DNA of 64,000 nt, from contig JALHMB010000007.1 in assembly GCA_022844275.1 (NCBI GenBank), positions 1-64,000 of the forward strand, written 5' to 3'. Position 1 is the stretch's first letter. Every line of letters begins with the position of its first letter. The position numbers and the translations under genes are program-made. The DNA comes from Hyphomicrobiaceae bacterium (lineage in GTDB: Bacteria; Pseudomonadota; Alphaproteobacteria; Rhizobiales; Hyphomicrobiaceae). The notes beneath the pieces were generated by a model. That model worked only from the letters and a program-made list of their open reading frames with translations, had not been told where the DNA came from and made no database searches. Below are positions 59,183 to 64,000 of the stretch, in pieces.

Positions 59183-62100
59183 TCACACGTCGTTGTAGGC
59201 GGCGAGCACCGCCTCGACCTGTGCCGTGGTCATCGCCTGGATCTGCGGCGTCGTAAAGGCTCCAGCCTGCGTACTGGTCAGCGCGGCGATGTCGTCAGTG
59301 GAGAGGCCCGCCAAGGCCCTTACGCTGAGCGCAGCGATCTCATCGGTCGAGAAGGTTGCGATCTCGGTCGTCGACATGGCGTCGATGGCCTCCGAACCCA
59401 ACGCCGCGATCTGCGTGCTGTTGAGCGCCTGGATCTGGGTGCTCGTCAGTGCCACGATCTGGTCGGTGCTGAAGCTTGCGACCTGCGTGGCCTTCAGAGC
59501 CCCGACCTGCGTCGTGGTGAGGGCTGCGACCTGCGAGGTCGTCATTCCTCCGAGGTGCTTGACCGTCAAGGCGCCGACCTGATCGGTCGTGAGCGCCGCG
59601 ACCTGCGTCGTCGTCATTCCGGCGACTTGCTCACTGGTCAATCCCGCAATCTGCTTGACGTCCAGCGCGGCGACCTTGTCCGTGCTCAGCGAGGCCACCT
59701 GTGTGGTGGTCAGGCCGGCGAGGGACCGGACATTGATGGCAGCGATCTCATCCGTCGTGAAGGTTGCCAGCTCGGCGGTCGTCATGGTGCCGAGAGCAGA
59801 CGAGCCGAGCGCGGCAATCTGCGTGCTGCCGAGCGCCTGAACCTGGGTCGAGTTGAGCGCTTGGACCTGATCACTGCTGAGCGCCGCGACCTGCGTTGCC
59901 TTCAGCGATCCGACCTGGGTCGTGGTCATAGCGGCGACCTGCGAAGTCGTCATCGCCAGGAGCTGCTTGGCACTCAGGGCACCAATCTGGTCGGACGTCA
60001 TCGCGGCAACCTGCGATGTCGTCATTCCCGCGACCTGCTCGGTGCTCAGCGCGGCAATCTGCTTGACGCTGAGGGCTGCGACCTTGTCGGTCGACAGCGA
60101 GGCGACCTGCGTGCTGGACAAGCCCGCCAGAGAGCGCGTGTTCACCGCGGCGATCTCATCGGTGGTGAAGGTTGAAAGCTCGGCCGTCGTCATCGTGCCG
60201 AGGGCCGCCGAGCCCAGAGACGCGATCTGCGTGCTTGAAAGGGCTCCTACCTGCGTAGACGAGAGCGCTTCCACCTGACTGCTGCTCAGTCCAGCGATCT
60301 GCGTCGCTTTCAGGGCGCCAATCTGGGTCGTGGTGAGCGCAGCAACCTGCGAGGTCGTCAGTGCCGAGAGATGCTTGACGCTCAGCGCACCAATCTGGTC
60401 CGTCGTCAGGGCCGCGATCTGCGAGGTCGTCATCGCACCGACTTGGCCACTGCTCAGCGCGGCAACCTGCTTGGCGCTCAAAGCCGCGACTTTGTCAGTC
60501 GTGAGTGCGGCCACCTGTGTGGTCGACAGGCCGGTGAGCGACCTGGCGTTGATTGCGGCGATCTCGTCGGTCGTGAAAGTGCCGAGCTCAGCGGTCGTCA
60601 TGCTGCCGAGGGCCGCCGAGCCCAGAGACGCGATCTGCGTGCTCGAAAGGGCCCCAACCTGCGTCGACGAGAGCGCTTCCACCTGACTGCTGCTCATCGC
60701 CGCGACCTGCGTCGCCTTGAGAGCGCCGATCTGCGTCGTGGTAAGGGCCGCGACCTGTGAAGTCGACAGCGCCGACAGGTGCTTGGCGCTCAGGGCGCCG
60801 ACCTGATCCGTGGTGAGGGCCGCGATCTGCGAGGTCGTCATCGCGCCAACCTGATCACTGCTCAGCGCGGCAATCTGCTTGGCACTCAGCGCAACCACCT
60901 TGTCCGTCGTCAGAGATGCGACCTGTGTGGTCGAAAGGCCGGACAGCGCTTTGACATTGATCGCCGCCATTTCGTCAGTGGTAAAGGTGCCAAGCTCAGC
61001 CGTCGTCATCGTGCCGAGATCCGCAGAGCTCAACGCGGCGATCTGTGTGCTACCGAGAGCCCCGACCTGGGTTGACGAGAACGCCTGGATCTGGTCGCTG
61101 CTCAGCGCCGCAACCTGCGTTGCCTTGAGAGCACCGACCTGCGTGGTCGTAAGGGCTGCAACCTGCGATGTCGTCATCCCCGCGAGGTGCTTGGCGCTGA
61201 GTGCGCCGATCTGGTCGGTCGTCATCGCCGCAATCTGCGATGTCGTCATTCCGGCCACCTGGTCGCTGGTCAGTGCCGCGACCTGCTTGACCGTCAGGGC
61301 GGCGACCTTATCGGTCGTCAGCGAAGCCACCTGCGTGGTCGAGAGTCCGGCCAGCGACCTGACGCTGATCGCAGCGATCTCGTCGGTCGTGAAGGTGCCG
61401 AGCTCAGCCGTCGTCATCGTGCCGAGCGACGCCGAGCCGAGAGCCGCTATCTGCGTGCTCGAAAGGGCCCCGACCTGCGTCGACGAGAGCGCTTCCACCT
61501 GACTGCTGCTCAGCGAGCTCACCTGTGTCGCCTTCAGAGCCCCGAGCTGCGTCGTGGTGAGCGCCGCAACCTGCGAGGTCGACATGGCCTGCAGCTGCTT
61601 AGCGTTTAGGACACCGATCTGATCGGTGCTGAGGGCCGCAACCTGCGACGTGGTCAACCCGGCCACCTGGTCGCTGGTCAGCGCCGCGATCTGCTTGACG
61701 CTCATGGCGGCAAGCTTGTCGGTCGACAGCGAAGCTACCTGCGCGGTGGAGAGGCCAGCGAGGGACCGAACATTGATGGCGGCGATTTCATCGGTCGTGA
61801 AGGTCGCAAGCTCGGCCGTCGTCATGGAGCCGAGAGCTTCGGAACCGAGTGCAGCAATCTGCGTGCTGTTGAGGGCCTGGACTTGGGTGGAATCCAACGC
61901 CTGCACCTGGTCGGAATAGAGTGCTGCAACCTGAGATGCGGTAAGCCCGGTGACCTGGTTGGTGGTCAGGGCGTCGATCTGGGCGAGCGTCAGGCCGGTG
62001 AGCGCTTTCGGGGCGATGGCGCTCAACTGATCGGAGCTCAGGGCCACGAGATCCGTGGTCTCCAAGGCAGCAACCTGCGCCGAGCTGAGTGCCGCGAGCT

Positions 62101-62206
62101 GCTTGGCGCTCAGAGCGGCCATATCATCGGTCGTCAGGTCGGCAATCGCGGTGGTCGAGAGTGACTTGATCTGATTGACGGTCAGAGAAGAAACGATGGA
62201 AGTCAT
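59183..62206 (-). CDS. Giant octapeptide-repeat protein (1007 aa), Ser/Thr/Ala/Gln-rich
   Basis: From ATG 62206 (AAGGGCG upstream; alternative in-frame start further 5'). Almost the whole chain is tandem octads of the form x-T/S-x-Q-V/I-x-A-L, for example TTSQVAAL, TTDQIGAL, SSTQVGAL. Seventeen octads make a 136-residue block (408 bp) repeated about seven times, each containing TMTTAELxTFTTDEIAAI. No signal peptide or membrane span is seen and there are essentially no Cys or aromatic residues, so the protein may be a surface filament, adhesin or intracellular scaffold. The start region is MTSIVSSLTVNQIKSLSTTA. Function unknown; likely modified by the GT41 enzyme next door. Confidence 0.88.
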   Translation of the reverse strand: MTSIVSSLTVNQIKSLSTTAIADLTTDDMAALSAKQLAALSSAQVAALETTDLVALSSDQLSAIAPKALTGLTLAQIDALTTNQVTGLTASQVAALYSDQVQALDSTQVQALNSTQIAALGSEALGSMTTAELATFTTDEIAAINVRSLAGLSTAQVASLSTDKLAAMSVKQIAALTSDQVAGLTTSQVAALSTDQIGVLNAKQLQAMSTSQVAALTTTQLGALKATQVSSLSSSQVEALSSTQVGALSSTQIAALGSASLGTMTTAELGTFTTDEIAAISVRSLAGLSTTQVASLTTDKVAALTVKQVAALTSDQVAGMTTSQIAAMTTDQIGALSAKHLAGMTTSQVAALTTTQVGALKATQVAALSSDQIQAFSSTQVGALGSTQIAALSSADLGTMTTAELGTFTTDEMAAINVKALSGLSTTQVASLTTDKVVALSAKQIAALSSDQVGAMTTSQIAALTTDQVGALSAKHLSALSTSQVAALTTTQIGALKATQVAAMSSSQVEALSSTQVGALSSTQIASLGSAALGSMTTAELGTFTTDEIAAINARSLTGLSTTQVAALTTDKVAALSAKQVAALSSGQVGAMTTSQIAALTTDQIGALSVKHLSALTTSQVAALTTTQIGALKATQIAGLSSSQVEALSSTQVGALSSTQIASLGSAALGTMTTAELSTFTTDEIAAVNTRSLAGLSSTQVASLSTDKVAALSVKQIAALSTEQVAGMTTSQVAAMTSDQIGALSAKQLLAMTTSQVAAMTTTQVGSLKATQVAALSSDQVQALNSTQVQALGSTQIAALGSSALGTMTTAELATFTTDEIAAINVRSLAGLTTTQVASLSTDKVAALDVKQIAGLTSEQVAGMTTTQVAALTTDQVGALTVKHLGGMTTSQVAALTTTQVGALKATQVASFSTDQIVALTSTQIQALNSTQIAALGSEAIDAMSTTEIATFSTDEIAALSVRALAGLSTDDIAALTSTQAGAFTTPQIQAMTTAQVEAVLAAYNDV
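59375..61825 (-). repeat. 408-bp tandem higher-order repeat inside the octapeptide protein gene
   Basis: The same Met codon of each block lies at 59377, 59785, 60193, 60601, 61009, 61417 and 61825 (minus-strand position of the A), exactly 408 bp apart with no insertion or deletion. Each block is 17 octads. The array extends on both sides of these anchors. Confidence 0.93.
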
Positions 62207-62707
62207 CGATGCGCCCTTTGTTTTTCGATCACCAACTACATTCGCCTGCCGTCGATCGCGCGATAGGGTCAGCAAAGCCGCGATGCGCGCGAGCGCGATC
62301 GGCACTTGCTGGCAGCCTCTCCCGCTCGGCCGAACGTCGCGAAGGACGTCGGTGAACGGGCACCCTGTCGGCTAAATCAATGTTGGGATGTCATGGCTCG
62401 AAAGAGCCGGAGCGCAGGAAGGGCATCATGCATCCGGAGCCGCGATGCGGCACCGACCCCTGCGCCAATGGCAACGAACGTCTCGTGTCAGGATCAAAAT
62501 CGTTGCGAGCCATCGTGATGTGCTCGCAAACTGCCCCCGCCCCAAGGACCCCCGCGTCCTTACGAACTTATGTTCAACAATGGTTAATAATCTGTTAACG
62601 CGCGGCTCAAAACGACCCGAATGGACGATCGACGCGACGAGTGTGGCGGCGGTGCTGCGCGCAGTAACAAGATTCGATGCTCGCGAGCAAGCCGACGTGT
62701 GTGAACT
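62207..62707. other. Non-coding region upstream of the repeat protein gene
   Basis: 501 bp between the repeat protein start and the cyclase stop. An A+T-rich stretch (TTAATAATCTGTTAAC, 62584-62599) stands out in otherwise GC-rich sequence. It should hold the repeat gene promoter; no box can be assigned with confidence and no gene is recognised. Confidence 0.4.
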
Positions 62708-64000
62708 TCACTTCCGTTCGAGCACATGGACATGAGACCAGTCAGCGGCCGGAGCTGACTGGATGAGCGCTCTGCAGCGCTCCATGAAGAAGCGAGCAGG
62801 CGGATCAATGGTCGATATCTGCTCGAAGCTACGGAGGGCCCCGGCGAAATCTTTCGACCGCCAGCGATCGAGCCCTTCCGCGTATGTCTCGATCGTCGCG
62901 ACACTATCTTTCGAAGCCTCGCCGACAAGTCCGATCGGCTCATATATCCGAACCGGGCTCGATCTTCCGACGACCCTGATGGTGTCGATCTCTCGCCAAG
63001 TGATGGCTGGTCCAGCGAGTTGCACCGTGGCTTCGGAGGCCAGAATTGCCGTTCCGTAGTATTTGTTCGCCCCCTCGATGCGCGAGGCGAGGTTCGCGCT
63101 ATCGCCGACGACCGTGTAGTTGAAACGCCGCTTGGAGCCAATATTGCCGACGATGCCGACGCCAGAATGCAGGCCGATGCGCTGCTCGAGCGTGCGGCCT
63201 CGAATAGCGAGGCCTGCCGCGTTCATCTCGCTGAGCCGCGTGCGCGCCGCCAAGGCAGACTTCACGGCATTGAGGGCGTGCTGCGCATCGTCAGCGGGTG
63301 CGCCGAATACGCCGTCGATGGCGTCACCGATGTACTTATCGATGAAGCCCTCGTGTTCCATGACAATGTCGGTCATGGCGGTCAGGTACTCGTTCATTAC
63401 CGCCACCAGCTCGTGCGGCTCGAGATCTTCGGAGAGCTTGCTGAAGCCAGCAAGATCGGACCTGTACAGCGTGACCGTGCGTCGCTCGCCGCCAAGCCGC
63501 AACTTCTCGGGCTGGCGTGCAAGTTCCTCCACGATGCTTGGCGCCATGTAGTGGCTGAAAGCCTGCCGCACGCGATTGCGCTCACGCGTCGTCTGAAAAT
63601 AGAAGAAGCCGGTGCAGAAGATGTAGAGTCCCGTCAGCGTCAGCGCGGGAAATGATGGATCGAGAAGCGAGCCATACGTGCGCGCCAGCCACGCGGCCGT
63701 CAGCACCGTCATCATGGTAACAGCGCCCATGACGGCACCGAGCACAGGCCCAGACTGGAGCACGAAGACGGCCAGGAGCAGACCCGCCAGCGTCGTGAAC
63801 ACGACCTCCAGTCCCGTGGAGAGGTCCGGCCGATGGAGCATGTTCCCGGCAATGATCTGCTCGATGGCCTGGGCATGAATTTCTACGCCGGCCACCACCG
63901 CATCAAGCGGCGTCGCCCGCATGTCGAACAAGCCGGGCGCGCTCGTACCGATCAGCACAATGCGACCGGCGATATCCTCGCGCGCGACGCGGCCTTGGAG
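62708..64000 (-). CDS. CHASE2-type class III adenylate/guanylate cyclase (N terminus beyond window)
   Basis: At least 430 residues; the frame is open to base 64000. The end of a periplasmic CHASE2 sensor domain is seen (AGRIVLIGTSAPGLFDMRAT, PLDAVVAGVEIHAQAI), then two or three membrane spans (LEVVFTTLAGLLLAVFVL; FPALTLTGLYIFCTGFFYF), then the cyclase catalytic domain with metal Asp in YRSDLAGFSKLSEDL, GDAIDGVFGAPADDAQH and GLHSGVGIVGNIGSKRRFNY. The usual GDAVMAVF reads GDAIDGVF here. It probably makes cAMP, which the small cNMP-binding protein at 49206 could sense (inference). Confidence 0.9.
   Translation of the reverse strand, partial: LQGRVAREDIAGRIVLIGTSAPGLFDMRATPLDAVVAGVEIHAQAIEQIIAGNMLHRPDLSTGLEVVFTTLAGLLLAVFVLQSGPVLGAVMGAVTMMTVLTAAWLARTYGSLLDPSFPALTLTGLYIFCTGFFYFQTTRERNRVRQAFSHYMAPSIVEELARQPEKLRLGGERRTVTLYRSDLAGFSKLSEDLEPHELVAVMNEYLTAMTDIVMEHEGFIDKYIGDAIDGVFGAPADDAQHALNAVKSALAARTRLSEMNAAGLAIRGRTLEQRIGLHSGVGIVGNIGSKRRFNYTVVGDSANLASRIEGANKYYGTAILASEATVQLAGPAITWREIDTIRVVGRSSPVRIYEPIGLVGEASKDSVATIETYAEGLDRWRSKDFAGALRSFEQISTIDPPARFFMERCRALIQSAPAADWSHVHVLERK

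Noticed and set aside
59226-62164. Plus-strand open frames across the repeat gene
   Set aside because: They repeat with the same 408-bp period and lack ribosome sites; they are shadows of the octapeptide gene.

Overview
The window is GC-rich alphaproteobacterial chromosome, most likely Hyphomicrobiales (rhizobia or Hyphomicrobium relatives). Supporting signs are the tripartite tricarboxylate transporter, the FadE/FadJ pair, the Sox genes, GTTC-N7-GTTC LexA boxes and many small proteins of rhizobial type. No species can be named from the sequence.

Bases 1-6955 are core genome: the end of a TctA permease, its TctC binding protein, then a fatty-acid beta-oxidation pair (FadE, FadJ-like). A tRNA-Arg(TCT) gene follows at 7072-7148. 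Its 3' half is repeated (53 bp, one mismatch) at 39651-39703, next to a P4-type integrase. The roughly 32.5 kb between the copies is a genomic island.

The island has three parts. The left part (7.2-17.6 kb) carries a second tyrosine recombinase, many small proteins, two LexA boxes, a Panacea-type toxin-antitoxin pair, an SRAP DNA-crosslink protein and a LigD-type ligase broken exactly in its catalytic lysine codon. The middle (17.6-24.2 kb) is cargo: an OLD-like ATPase/TOPRIM nuclease, a secreted HExxH protein, a methyltransferase and an acyltransferase. The right part (24.2-39.5 kb) is phage- or satellite-like, mostly on the minus strand: decoration-like and scaffold-like proteins, an iteron-rich non-coding stretch, SSB-like and HNH proteins, a primase/DUF3987 protein, an AlpA-like regulator and the integrase. 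No terminase, portal or major capsid gene is present. Just outside the right att copy lies a decayed fragment of another integrase, so the site has been used more than once.

From 40 kb the core genome resumes. A two-component system precedes one run of redox genes: cytochrome c, a two-subunit molybdenum hydroxylase, a second cytochrome c, the flavoprotein SoxF/FccB, then SoxX, SoxY, SoxZ and SoxA. SoxB and SoxCD are absent, and SoxY lacks the usual GGCGG end. Next come two calcineurin-like phosphodiesterases (one GpdQ-like) with an Ugp-like ABC transporter and a divergent LysR gene, together a probable glycerophosphodiester or polyol-phosphate uptake unit.

The last part holds a GT41 (O-GlcNAc-transferase-like) protein downstream of a 1007-residue Ser/Thr/Ala/Gln-rich protein built of octapeptides in an exact 408-bp higher-order repeat, and a partial CHASE2-type adenylate cyclase. 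The repeat protein with its putative glycosyltransferase, and the Sox/molybdenum-hydroxylase cluster, are the best candidates for undescribed systems.
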